Below are positions 36,650 to 44,150 of a stretch of DNA of 64,000 nucleotides, in pieces. Under the pieces are notes generated by a model. It did not search any database and had not been told where the DNA came from. It saw nothing but the letters and a program-made list of their open reading frames with translations. Origin of the DNA: Gilvirhabdus luticola (GTDB lineage: Bacteria; Bacteroidota; Bacteroidia; Flavobacteriales; Flavobacteriaceae); NCBI RefSeq assembly GCF_032583975.1, contig NZ_JAWHTF010000006.1, one strand, 5' to 3'. Numbering within the stretch: the stretch's first letter is position 1; each line of letters starts with the position of its first letter. The position numbers were made by a program, and so were the translations under genes.

Positions 36650-36861
36650 GATAAACCGTCACGAATATTATCGACATTCTTTAAAGGTTTAAGCATCCTG
36701 ATATTCGAGAAGAAATAGAAGGAGATTTAATGAACAGGTTTAATACTTATTTTTTAAAATATGATCACAGCAAAGCAAATCGACTCTTTAAAAAGGAGGC
36801 CATTTTTTTATTTCAATCATATATAGTTATAAACATCTATCATTTAACAAATACAGACACT
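36650..36861 (+). pseudogene. Decayed N-terminal prefix domain of an FtsX-like ABC permease
   Basis: Translation from 36650 gives DKPSRILSTFFKG. After a one-base frame slip near 36690 it continues as KHPDIREEIEGDLMNRFN and then KYDHSKANRLFKKEAIFLF, running to the NTDTM at 36862. HPD-x2-EEIEGDL and the following helix are the hallmark of the prefix domain preceding MacB/FtsX-type permeases in Bacteroidota. There is no start codon, a frameshift, and no permease body. The final part is in frame with the next small ORF, which can create a misleading fused 142-residue ORF from 36730. Confidence 0.65.
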
Positions 36862-37158
36862 ATGGAAATCACTAATCAAAACAAAAGACTTGTTACTATT
36901 TTGGCCACCGCGATAGCCATATTATTAATCCCGCTTATTGCGATGAACTTTACTAACAATGTCAATTGGAAATATTTTGATTTTCTCGTTGCAGGCATTT
37001 TACTGATTGGGACAGGAATAACACTTGAATTTATTTTAAGGAAAATAAAGACCTTACGATATAGAATTTTATTTAGCATAGCATTGTTCTTGGTCCTATT
37101 TCTTATTTGGGCTGAACTTGCTGTTGGGATTTTCGGAACACCATTTGCTGGTAGCTAA
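36862..37158 (+). CDS. Small three-helix membrane protein
   Basis: A 98-residue protein starting MEITNQNKRL. Three hydrophobic segments lie at about 9-26, 36-56 and 64-90, and the C-terminus is short (VGIFGTPFAGS). I take the ATG at 36862 as the start because the in-frame upstream sequence reads as a decayed permease prefix domain. A start at 36730 would give a 142-residue fusion. I do not recognise a function. I have an impression of similar stand-alone proteins in other Flavobacteria but cannot verify it here. Confidence 0.65.
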   Translation: MEITNQNKRLVTILATAIAILLIPLIAMNFTNNVNWKYFDFLVAGILLIGTGITLEFILRKIKTLRYRILFSIALFLVLFLIWAELAVGIFGTPFAGS

Positions 37159-37208
37159 AAAAATAAAACCGCACACAACAATGTTGTAAACAATTTGAGC
37201 CAAATATT

Positions 37209-37682
37209 ATGAAACCAAAATTCTCAATTATTATAATTTCACTAATAATCTTGACCATAGTGACAGGATGTAAATCTGACAAGTCGGAATATGATAAAAT
37301 GGTCGAACACGGACAAAAATATACTGACGCATGGAATAGCAAACAACCAGAAAAAATGGCTTCATTTTATGCAGAAAATGGAATGCTAACTGTAAATAAT
37401 GGAACGCCAGCAGTAGGAAGAAAACAATTAGCCGAAACTGCTCGATCGTATATGGAGGCATTTCCTGATATGGAATTGACAATGGACAGTCTATCAAAGG
37501 AAAATGATACCTACAGATATTATTGGACTTTTAAAGGAACGAATACTGGACTGAACGGAACTGGAAATAAAGTGGATTTCAGCGGATTTGAGGAGTGGAC
37601 AATGAATGACCAAGGACTAGTACAAAAATCAATTGGAACTTATGATGCAGTACAATACGAAAGGCAGCTCAAAGGAAATTAA
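37209..37682 (+). CDS. NTF2-like (SnoaL-type) lipoprotein
   Basis: A 157-residue protein with a lipoprotein signal ending TIVTGC (Cys about residue 21). A single NTF2-like domain follows: YTDAWNSKQPEKMASFYAENG, then RSYMEAFPDMELTMDSL and a C-terminal beta strand FEEWTMNDQGLV. Such domains bind or modify small hydrophobic molecules, and no catalytic assignment is possible here. It is bordered on both sides by hairpin-forming spacers (37175-37187 and 37696-37730), giving it the look of a mobile cassette. No promoter of the usual form was found. Confidence 0.85.
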   Translation: MKPKFSIIIISLIILTIVTGCKSDKSEYDKMVEHGQKYTDAWNSKQPEKMASFYAENGMLTVNNGTPAVGRKQLAETARSYMEAFPDMELTMDSLSKENDTYRYYWTFKGTNTGLNGTGNKVDFSGFEEWTMNDQGLVQKSIGTYDAVQYERQLKGN

Positions 37683-37695
37683 AAAACTGGCTCGA

Positions 37696-37730
37696 ACAAT
37701 GGCTATAATTCATTGTGGCTTTATGCCACA
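37696..37730 (+). repeat. Double-hairpin spacer between two accessory genes
   Basis: ACAATG (37696-37701) pairs with CATTGT (37711-37716), and the overlapping TGTGGC (37714-37719) pairs with GCCACA (37725-37730). The two hairpins compete. A shorter ACAACA-A-TGTTGT inverted repeat lies at 37175-37187 on the other side of the NTF2-like gene. It could be a recombination boundary or a weak terminator. Confidence 0.5.
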
Positions 37731-37747
37731 TAAAAGAAAAGTAACTG

Positions 37748-38080
37748 ATGGATAAAAAAGAAAAAATCATTAGAACCTGGAAAGGCTGGACTACTATTGA
37801 AAACGCTCCTGTTTATGAAAATATGTTAATTAATGAGGTTTTTCCAGCCGTAAAGGGAAAAGGAGTTATTGGATTAGAAAAAGTTAGTATTTCAACAAAA
37901 GAGAAAAAGAATGAAGTAGAATTTTTTCTTGTCCTTCAATTTGATTGTCTGGATTCTGTAAAAACTTTTGCAGGAGAAGATTATAAAACTGCATACATTC
38001 CTGAAAACGCTAAAAGAGTATTATTGCGGTATGACCCTACTGCCCAGCATTACAAATTGAAAAAAGAATTAATTCTTTAG
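37748..38080 (+). CDS. Small protein with antibiotic biosynthesis monooxygenase-like fold
   Basis: A 110-residue cytoplasmic protein. IIRTWKGWTTIENAPVYENML and then LEKVSISTKEKKNEVEFFLVLQFD resemble the dimeric alpha/beta-barrel (ABM/Dabb) fold, and SVKTFAGEDYKTAYIPENAK forms the last helix. The fold covers many small oxygenases and ligand-binding proteins, so the reaction is not predictable. It lies 65 bases after the NTF2-like lipoprotein and 38 before the esterase-like gene, all on the plus strand. Confidence 0.75.
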   Translation: MDKKEKIIRTWKGWTTIENAPVYENMLINEVFPAVKGKGVIGLEKVSISTKEKKNEVEFFLVLQFDCLDSVKTFAGEDYKTAYIPENAKRVLLRYDPTAQHYKLKKELIL

Positions 38081-38118
38081 AAAGCTAGATCGACTTAAAC
38101 CTATAAATTAATATAAAA

Positions 38119-38898
38119 ATGAAGTCTATTATCTTATTTACACTAGTTTCACTTGGAATCCCAACCATGCATTTTACGGGAATTGTTCAGCAAAAACAAG
38201 CATCGGATACCAGTTCATCAAAAATTGAGGTATTTACCTTCACATCAAATGGGACAGAAATGAAAGGTAAAATATATTTACCGTCTTCTTACAACGTTAA
38301 CAAGCATTTGCCCGCTATCTATTTAATAGATTTTACAGAGCAGCATTTTAAGTTAGCTACTGATGAGTTTGAAAAAGTGATAGATGGAGTAAATCAACTT
38401 AATGATTTTAACGCTTTGGTTGTTTCTTTAGATGGCATACCCGATATTGATGCAGAACCTCATAAATTTGAAGAACATTACTCTATTTTTAAAGATTTGT
38501 CAAGCTATGTAGACAGCGTTTACACAAATAATTCTTCCCGGACATTTATTGGTAAGGGAAGTGAATCAGGCGTTGTACTTATGACTATGTTTATGGAGAA
38601 CTCAGAAAATCCAATATTTGATAATTATATTGTTACAGACCCATCACCTAAATATGCCTCAACTATTATTAAATTAATTGGTACGGATGATTTCCCAAAA
38701 AAGAAATCGAATAAAAAACTTCATTACTCTTTTTCAACAAGTAATGATCGTGCAAAATGTATCCAACTGATAGATCTGATTAAGGACGCTAAATATAAAT
38801 GGTTGCAATTTGAATTCAAGGAATATACGAATAGTGATTACGAAAACACATATCCAGTCTCTTATGCTGAAGGAATAAAATATGTTTTCAACAAATAG
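38119..38898 (+). CDS. Secreted alpha/beta-hydrolase-like protein, probably catalytically degenerate
   Basis: A 259-residue protein with an N-terminal hydrophobic segment (1-22) likely to act as a signal. The body resembles the esterase D-like alpha/beta hydrolases: GTEMKGKIYLPSSYN, LPAIYLIDFTEQHF, then SRTFIGKGSESGVVLMTMF where the nucleophile elbow GxSxG should be. The elbow reads G-K-G-S-E-S-G, which does not fit the consensus cleanly, so activity is doubtful. The C-terminal His of the triad is not obvious. It is the last gene of the plus-strand accessory run after polA. Confidence 0.65.
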   Translation: MKSIILFTLVSLGIPTMHFTGIVQQKQASDTSSSKIEVFTFTSNGTEMKGKIYLPSSYNVNKHLPAIYLIDFTEQHFKLATDEFEKVIDGVNQLNDFNALVVSLDGIPDIDAEPHKFEEHYSIFKDLSSYVDSVYTNNSSRTFIGKGSESGVVLMTMFMENSENPIFDNYIVTDPSPKYASTIIKLIGTDDFPKKKSNKKLHYSFSTSNDRAKCIQLIDLIKDAKYKWLQFEFKEYTNSDYENTYPVSYAEGIKYVFNK

Positions 38899-39080
38899 GT
38901 TCATAGCGCATATCCAAAGAGATTCACACCATTCACTAAATGTTATGGTAACAAATTAAAAAAGCCATGTTCGTCACTTTTTTAAAGTCCATTAGGTCTT
39001 TTCTCTTTTAAGATACAAAGTTAAACTTCGTAAGGACTATAATCCAAAACCGACCATAATACAACATCTATCCATTTGCT

Positions 39081-40052
39081 ATGTTTAAGAGGGTTTTATT
39101 TTGTTTTTGCTTTTTCAGTCTTATTTCTCTCTCTAATGCGCAAACCTGTTGTTCCGGAGGCATTCCTCTTTCTAATAATATTGGATTGGCACCTATTGAA
39201 AAAGGAACGCTTCAATTAGGTATACATTATGACTACAATAATTTAAACACCCTAAATTTTGGAACTGAAAAGCTAGATGACAATTCAAGATTACGTATAA
39301 CGCATTCTATTCTCCTTAACGCCAACTACGATATCACCAAAAGAATTTCAATAGAAGGTTTATTTACTTGGGTAAGCCAAAGGCGCAAAATATCACAATT
39401 TGACAATACAAATTTAGAACAATCTTCAGGTATTGGCGATGCCGTTTTACTTTTAAAGTATCATTTTTCAAATACGTTTGGGCAAAACAGTAATTTAAAT
39501 ATAGGTATTGGCACTAAAATTCCCTTGGGCTCCACAACAGAAACTAATAGTCAAGGCATTATTTTAAATGCCGATCTACAACCGGGAAGCAATGTTTGGG
39601 ACCTGGTCTTTTGGACATTAATGTCTAAAAATTTCAATTTCAGACCATCGTTTAGTGTTTGGTCTCAACTAACGTATAGAAATACTGGCACAAACAAAGA
39701 ATATCTAGAAAATTCTTCTTATAAATTTGGTAATGAATTTCAGGCGTATTTGGGTTTTACAGATCAATTCTTGATTTTTAATGCATTAACAAATCCTGCT
39801 GTTTCTTTCAAATACAGGCATGCAGAGAAAGACAAGATTTCTGGCTTTGACTTTGATAATACTGGAGGGAATTGGATTTCTGTAATTCCAGATTTTTCAA
39901 TTTATTTTAAACCAAATATTATCTTTTCTACACAAGTTGAAATTCCACTTTACAGCAATGTCGATGGAATACAATTAACCCCAACTTATAGACTAACTAC
40001 TGGATTATTATTCAGAATTCTTCCAAAGAAAAATATTCTTGATATAAAATAA
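39081..40052 (+). CDS. Outer-membrane beta-barrel protein
   Basis: A 323-residue protein with a signal peptide ending SNAQ (about residue 20), then a Cys pair, TCCSGG. Alternating amphipathic strands of about ten residues continue to the end, for example LRITHSILLNANYDITKRISIEGLFTW. The last strand, TYRLTTGLLFRI, is barrel-like. No TonB box or plug domain is visible. It probably forms a small channel. It precedes a DUF3179 lipoprotein by six bases, and the two are surely co-transcribed. Confidence 0.8.
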   Translation: MFKRVLFCFCFFSLISLSNAQTCCSGGIPLSNNIGLAPIEKGTLQLGIHYDYNNLNTLNFGTEKLDDNSRLRITHSILLNANYDITKRISIEGLFTWVSQRRKISQFDNTNLEQSSGIGDAVLLLKYHFSNTFGQNSNLNIGIGTKIPLGSTTETNSQGIILNADLQPGSNVWDLVFWTLMSKNFNFRPSFSVWSQLTYRNTGTNKEYLENSSYKFGNEFQAYLGFTDQFLIFNALTNPAVSFKYRHAEKDKISGFDFDNTGGNWISVIPDFSIYFKPNIIFSTQVEIPLYSNVDGIQLTPTYRLTTGLLFRILPKKNILDIK

Positions 40053-40058
40053 ATTGCT

Positions 40059-41132
40059 ATGAAAAAAACTGTACTAGTAATTTTTGGAATAATTTTTATT
40101 ATTTCTTGTAGCTCCTCTGGCAACAACGAAACTCCTAATGATTTGCCAAATAATAATGGTAATAATAATAGTGCAAATCAAGAATGGCTTATACCAATAA
40201 ATGAAGTTAAAGATGGTGGACCTGGAAAGGATGGTATTGCCTCTATTGACTCACCGAAGTTTGAAGCTGCCGAATTTCAAACACATTTACAAAATGATGA
40301 TTTGGTTGTAGGTGTGATTCATAATGGTGAAGCCAAGGCTTATCCTCATGCTATTTTAGACTGGCATGAAATTGTAAACGATGAAACAGTTACTATTAAT
40401 TATTGTCCTCTTACTGGATCTGCTTTTGGTTGGAAAAATATTGTGAATGGATCATCATCTACCTTTGGTGTTTCAGGTCTTCTATACAACACCAACCTAA
40501 TACTATATGATAGAAAAACTGATAGTAATTGGTCTCAAATGCTTTTACAATGTGTAAATGGCAATTTAATTGGAGATTCTCCAGAGATCGTAAGTGTTAT
40601 TGAAACTAATTGGCTAACCTGGAAAAGCATGTATCCCTTTTCAAGTGTCTTAAGTAGAGAATCTGGTTCTTTTGATCTTGAACATTATGACCGATATCCT
40701 TATGGTAACTATTTGGAGAATCATAATTTTTTCCTTTTCAATGTTACTCCACTAAATTCAACATTACCACATAAACAACGGGTTTTTGCAATAATAAATA
40801 ATAATATGGCAAAAGTATATCAGTTTTCAGATTTTGAAGGTGGAAATGCAATTGTTGATTCTTTTAATGGAAAAAACTATTTGGTTGTAGGCAATGAAAA
40901 TATTATAAATGCCTTTGAGTTGACCGACGACATTAGTCATTTGTGTTATGAATATTGTTTTGATTACACCGAAACCTTTTTTAAAGATAATGAAGGGAAT
41001 AACTGGTCAATTTTCGGAAAAGCTACTTCTGGTTCAAGAGAAGGTCAAAATCTTATTACACCAAAATCATTAGTGAGTTTTTGGTTTGCGATTGCTGCAT
41101 TTTATCCCGGTCCTTATATTTATTCAGAATAA
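40059..41132 (+). CDS. DUF3179 lipoprotein
   Basis: A 357-residue protein with lipobox ISCSSS (Cys near 17) and an Asn-rich linker (about 24-43). A DUF3179 domain follows, with EVKDGGPGKDGIASIDSPKF, AKAYPHAILDWHEIVND, INYCPLTGSAFGW and LLYNTNLILYDRKTDSNWSQ. The conserved Cys and His positions hint at metal binding, but no activity is established for the family. It is coupled to the upstream barrel gene. Confidence 0.9.
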   Translation: MKKTVLVIFGIIFIISCSSSGNNETPNDLPNNNGNNNSANQEWLIPINEVKDGGPGKDGIASIDSPKFEAAEFQTHLQNDDLVVGVIHNGEAKAYPHAILDWHEIVNDETVTINYCPLTGSAFGWKNIVNGSSSTFGVSGLLYNTNLILYDRKTDSNWSQMLLQCVNGNLIGDSPEIVSVIETNWLTWKSMYPFSSVLSRESGSFDLEHYDRYPYGNYLENHNFFLFNVTPLNSTLPHKQRVFAIINNNMAKVYQFSDFEGGNAIVDSFNGKNYLVVGNENIINAFELTDDISHLCYEYCFDYTETFFKDNEGNNWSIFGKATSGSREGQNLITPKSLVSFWFAIAAFYPGPYIYSE

Positions 41133-41221
41133 ATCATATAAGTAATTTAAGCAAATTAATCCTTACCAAATTACCTTATCAAAGGGCAGCTAAAATATTG
41201 CATAAAATTCACTCTACACTA

Positions 41222-41252
41222 TTTGGTAATCAAATATATAATCGTAAATTTG
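41222..41252 (+). promoter_or_regulatory. Promoter of rplM-rpsI
   Basis: TTTG (41222-41225), 19 bases, then TAAATTTG (41245-41252): an exact Bacteroidota promoter. The leader of roughly 40 bases contains AAACTCTTTTTAGGAGAGG, which can fold on itself and shares TTTAGGAGAG with the element at 58917. Confidence 0.8.
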
Positions 41253-41299
41253 CAAACTCTTTTTAGGAGAGGAAAGTTTAATTCGAAAAAATAACAAGT

Positions 41300-41755
41300 G
41301 TGGACACATTAAGCTACAAAACGATTTCGGCAAACAAAGCTACTGTAAATAAAGAGTGGGTTTTGGTAGATGCTGAAGGTCAAACATTAGGTCGTTTAGC
41401 TTCTAAAGTTGCAAAACTTTTAAGAGGCAAACACAAGCCCAACTTCACACCACATGTTGATTGCGGTGATAACGTAATTGTTATCAATGCAGAAAAAATC
41501 AACTTAACAGGAAACAAGTGGAACGATAAAACATACATTCGTCACACAGGGTATCCAGGTGGTCAAAGAAGTTTATCGGCAACCGAATTGTTTGGAAAAG
41601 ACCCAGCAAGAATCGTCGAAAAATCAGTAAAAGGAATGCTGCCTAAAAACAAACTAGGTGCAGATTTATTCCGCAATTTAAATGTTGTTGTAGGTTCAGA
41701 GCACACTCATGAAGCTCAAAAACCAAAAACAATTAACTTAAACGATTTTAATTAA
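41300..41755 (+). CDS. rplM: 50S ribosomal protein L13
   Basis: A 151-residue large-subunit protein. The conserved blocks VLVDAEGQTLGRLASKVAKL, FTPHVDCGDNV, RHTGYPGGQRSL and MLPKNKLGADLFRNL are present. The start is GTG at 41300 (M-D-T-L-S-Y); no in-frame ATG gives the conserved N-terminus. The stop is directly followed by the rpsI ATG, so the two genes are coupled. A GTG start plus a structured leader suggests translational control. Confidence 0.97.
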   Translation: MDTLSYKTISANKATVNKEWVLVDAEGQTLGRLASKVAKLLRGKHKPNFTPHVDCGDNVIVINAEKINLTGNKWNDKTYIRHTGYPGGQRSLSATELFGKDPARIVEKSVKGMLPKNKLGADLFRNLNVVVGSEHTHEAQKPKTINLNDFN

Positions 41756-42142
41756 ATGGAAGTAATTCACAAAATTGGCCGTAGAAAGACGGCTGTTGCT
41801 CGTGTGTACGTTGCCAAAGGAAAAGGTAACATCACGGTGAACAAAAAAGACATGGCGGTTTATTTTCCTACTGCAACATTGCAGTACAAAGTAAACCAAC
41901 CTTTAACCATGACTAACAATGATGGCAACTTTGATATTACAATAAATGTGTTTGGAGGAGGCATAACAGGTCAAGCTGAAGCTATCCGTTTGGCATTATC
42001 TCGCGCTATGTGTGAAGTAGATGCTGAAAACAGATTAATATTAAAGCCTGAAGGTTTGTTAACTAGAGATCCGAGAATGGTAGAACGTAAAAAATTCGGT
42101 CAGAAGAAAGCTCGTAAAAAATTCCAGTTCTCTAAACGTTAA
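41756..42142 (+). CDS. rpsI: 30S ribosomal protein S9
   Basis: A 128-residue small-subunit protein. The family pattern IGRRKTAVARVYVAKGKGNITVN opens the sequence. GGGITGQAEAIRLALSRAM lies in the middle, and the basic tail KKFGQKKARKKFQFSKR reaches into the P site, ending in the conserved K/R. It begins immediately after the rplM stop codon with no spacer. Confidence 0.98.
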   Translation: MEVIHKIGRRKTAVARVYVAKGKGNITVNKKDMAVYFPTATLQYKVNQPLTMTNNDGNFDITINVFGGGITGQAEAIRLALSRAMCEVDAENRLILKPEGLLTRDPRMVERKKFGQKKARKKFQFSKR

Positions 42143-42261
42143 AATCCCAGACTTGATTTCGGGATCTGTTTATTCAGTTTTACAATCAAGTTATTTTAAA
42201 AAATTTATAACCAGTTATTGTTGTCCATGACTCAAAAGGTCAGGATTTAGTTTAGCATCTA

Positions 42262-42301
42262 AATGATTAAGGCGATTTTAATAAATGACCACTTAATCAT
42301 T
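42262..42301 (+). promoter_or_regulatory. Stem-loop in the rpsB leader
   Basis: AATGATTAAG (42262-42271) pairs perfectly with CTTAATCATT (42292-42301) around a 20-base loop. It lies 31 bases upstream of the rpsB ATG, inside a 190-base gap after rpsI. A smaller hairpin ATCCC/GGGAT (42144-42165) lies just after the rpsI stop. It is a candidate site for S2 autoregulation. Confidence 0.5.
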
Positions 42302-42332
42302 GCTAATTCAACAGAACGTAAACTATTACAAA

Positions 42333-43115
42333 ATGGCAGTAGAAGTAAAAGAATTATTAGAAGCAGGTGTACACTTTGGTCACCTAACACGTAAGTGGGA
42401 TCCAAACATGGCTCCTTACGTTTACATGGAGCGAAACGGTATCCATATTATCAACCTTTACAAAACAGCAGCAAAAATTGAAGAGGCAGGAAAAGCATTG
42501 AGTAAAATTGCTAATTCTGGCCGCAAAATTTTATTTGTTGCTACAAAAAAACAAGCAAAAGACATTGTAGCCGAAAAAGCTGGAGCAATAAACATGCCTT
42601 ACATTACAGAAAGATGGCCTGGTGGAATGCTTACAAACTTTGTAACTATTAGAAAAGCTGTTAAAAAAATGGCTTCAATTGATAGAATGAAGAAAGACGG
42701 CACGTTTATGACTCTTTCTAAAAAAGAACGTTTACAAGTAGACCGTTTAAGAGCAAAATTAGAAAAAAACCTTGGGTCTATTTCTGATATGACTCGTTTG
42801 CCTGGAGCTTTGTTTGTAGTTGATATTAAACGTGAACATATTGCAATAAAAGAAGCACAGAAATTAAACATTCCAATCTTTGCAATGGTTGATACTAACT
42901 CTGACCCACGTCAGGTAGATTATGTAATTCCAGCAAATGATGATGCTTCAAAATCTATTGATAAGATTTTAACGCATGTAACAAATGCTATTACTGAAGG
43001 GTTATCGGAACGTAAAGCTGAAAAAGAAGCTTCAAAAGCTGAAAATGATGCACCTAAAGCTAAAGCTAAAAAAGAAGCTGTAGTAGCTGCTGTTTCATCA
43101 GAAGAAGAAGAATAA
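42333..43115 (+). CDS. rpsB: 30S ribosomal protein S2
   Basis: A 260-residue protein. I choose the ATG at 42333 (MAVEVKELLEAGVHFGH), which matches the conserved N-terminus; the frame extends back to a TTG at 42300 inside the leader stem-loop and is unlikely to be translated. Hallmarks are LTRKWDPNMAPYVYMERNGIHII, ITERWPGGMLTNF and PGALFVVDIKREHIAIKEA. The C-terminal 30 residues are a Lys/Ala/Glu-rich tail. It is followed by tsf, the conserved rpsB-tsf pair. Confidence 0.97.
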   Translation: MAVEVKELLEAGVHFGHLTRKWDPNMAPYVYMERNGIHIINLYKTAAKIEEAGKALSKIANSGRKILFVATKKQAKDIVAEKAGAINMPYITERWPGGMLTNFVTIRKAVKKMASIDRMKKDGTFMTLSKKERLQVDRLRAKLEKNLGSISDMTRLPGALFVVDIKREHIAIKEAQKLNIPIFAMVDTNSDPRQVDYVIPANDDASKSIDKILTHVTNAITEGLSERKAEKEASKAENDAPKAKAKKEAVVAAVSSEEEE

Positions 43116-43200
43116 ATAAAACATTAATTTCAAAATAACAAGTCGTTTAATTCTTTTCTAAACTGAAATCAATTGAATGGCTTTTTAAATTAAAAAAATC

Positions 43201-44022
43201 ATGACAAAAATAACAGCCGCAGAGGTTAACAATTTAAGAAAAGCTACTGGTGCAGGTATGATGGACTGTAAAAAAGCATTAGTAGAAGCCGAAGGAGACT
43301 TTGACAAGGCCATTGAAATCCTTCGTAAAAAAGGGCAGAAAGTTGCAGCAAACAGAGCAGATAGAGCATCAACAGAAGGTGCCGCAATTGCTAAAGTAAA
43401 TGACAATAATACTGTTGGGGTTTCTATTGTTTTAGGATGTGAAACAGATTTTGTTGGTAAAAATGAAAACTTTGTGAATTTGGCAAATCAACTAGCAGAG
43501 CTAGCTTTAAATTATTCATCTAAAGAAGAATTTTTAACTGCAGATTTTGATGGTATGTCTGTTGCCGAAAAATTAATTGAACAAACTGGTGTTATTGGTG
43601 AAAGATTAGATATTAATGCTTTTGAAAAACTTGAAGCGCCTTTTGTTGGTTCTTATATTCATGCTGGTAACAAAATAGCTACCCTTGTAGGATTATCAGA
43701 TATTGTTGATGGTATTGAAGTTGCTGCCAAAGATGTTGCCATGCAAGCAGCAGCAATGAATCCAATCGCTCTTAATGAAGATGGTGTAGATGCTGCCGTC
43801 ATTGAAAAAGAAATAGAGATTGCTAAAGATCAATTACGTGCCGAAGGTAAGCCTGAAGCTATGCTTGATAATATTGCAAAAGGTAAACTTAAAAGATTCT
43901 TTAAAGATAATACTTTAGTAAACCAAGATTTTATTAAAGACTCAAAACAAAGTGTTGCTCAATATGTTAAAACCTACGGCGATGTGACTGTAACTGGTTT
44001 TAAGCGTGTTGCTTTAGGATAA
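43201..44022 (+). CDS. tsf: Translation elongation factor Ts
   Basis: A 273-residue guanine nucleotide exchange factor for EF-Tu. The N-terminal UBA-like module contains VNNLRKATGAGMMDCKKALVEA. The core includes NTVGVSIVLGCETDFVGKNENF, and the C-terminal module reads KDNTLVNQDFIKDSKQSVAQY. The length is normal. It lies 85 bases after rpsB and ends at a strong terminator. Confidence 0.98.
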   Translation: MTKITAAEVNNLRKATGAGMMDCKKALVEAEGDFDKAIEILRKKGQKVAANRADRASTEGAAIAKVNDNNTVGVSIVLGCETDFVGKNENFVNLANQLAELALNYSSKEEFLTADFDGMSVAEKLIEQTGVIGERLDINAFEKLEAPFVGSYIHAGNKIATLVGLSDIVDGIEVAAKDVAMQAAAMNPIALNEDGVDAAVIEKEIEIAKDQLRAEGKPEAMLDNIAKGKLKRFFKDNTLVNQDFIKDSKQSVAQYVKTYGDVTVTGFKRVALG

Positions 44023-44043
44023 TACTTTTAATAATTTAATTTG

Positions 44044-44075
44044 AAAAGCTTCGACTATCATCGAAGCTTTTTTTA
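44044..44075 (+). terminator. Terminator after tsf
   Basis: AAAAGCTTCGA (44044-44054) pairs with TCGAAGCTTTT (44061-44071) around a six-base loop and is followed by more T residues. It closes the rpsB-tsf unit. Confidence 0.9.
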
Positions 44076-44123
44076 TACCATAAACTGACGTCATTTTCTC
44101 AAATCAATAACAAAAAAATTATG

Positions 44124-44131
44124 TAGTTTTG
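44124..44131 (+). promoter_or_regulatory. Candidate -7 element of pyrH-frr
   Basis: TAGTTTTG matches TAnnTTTG and lies 19 bases before the pyrH ATG. No good -33 box is seen. Confidence 0.5.
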
Positions 44132-44150
44132 CTAAACTTCAAATACTAAA

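Noticed and set aside
36730..36861. Single 142-residue protein beginning at 36730
   Set aside because: Its first 44 residues are the tail of a decayed permease prefix domain whose upstream part is frameshifted; kept as pseudogene plus a separate small gene, though a real fusion is not excluded.
40950..41266. 61-codon ORF overlapping the end of the DUF3179 gene
   Set aside because: Overlaps a good gene in another frame and runs through the rplM promoter.
42300..42332. Upstream TTG start extending S2 by 11 residues
   Set aside because: It lies at the end of the leader stem-loop, and the conserved S2 N-terminus begins at the ATG at 42333.
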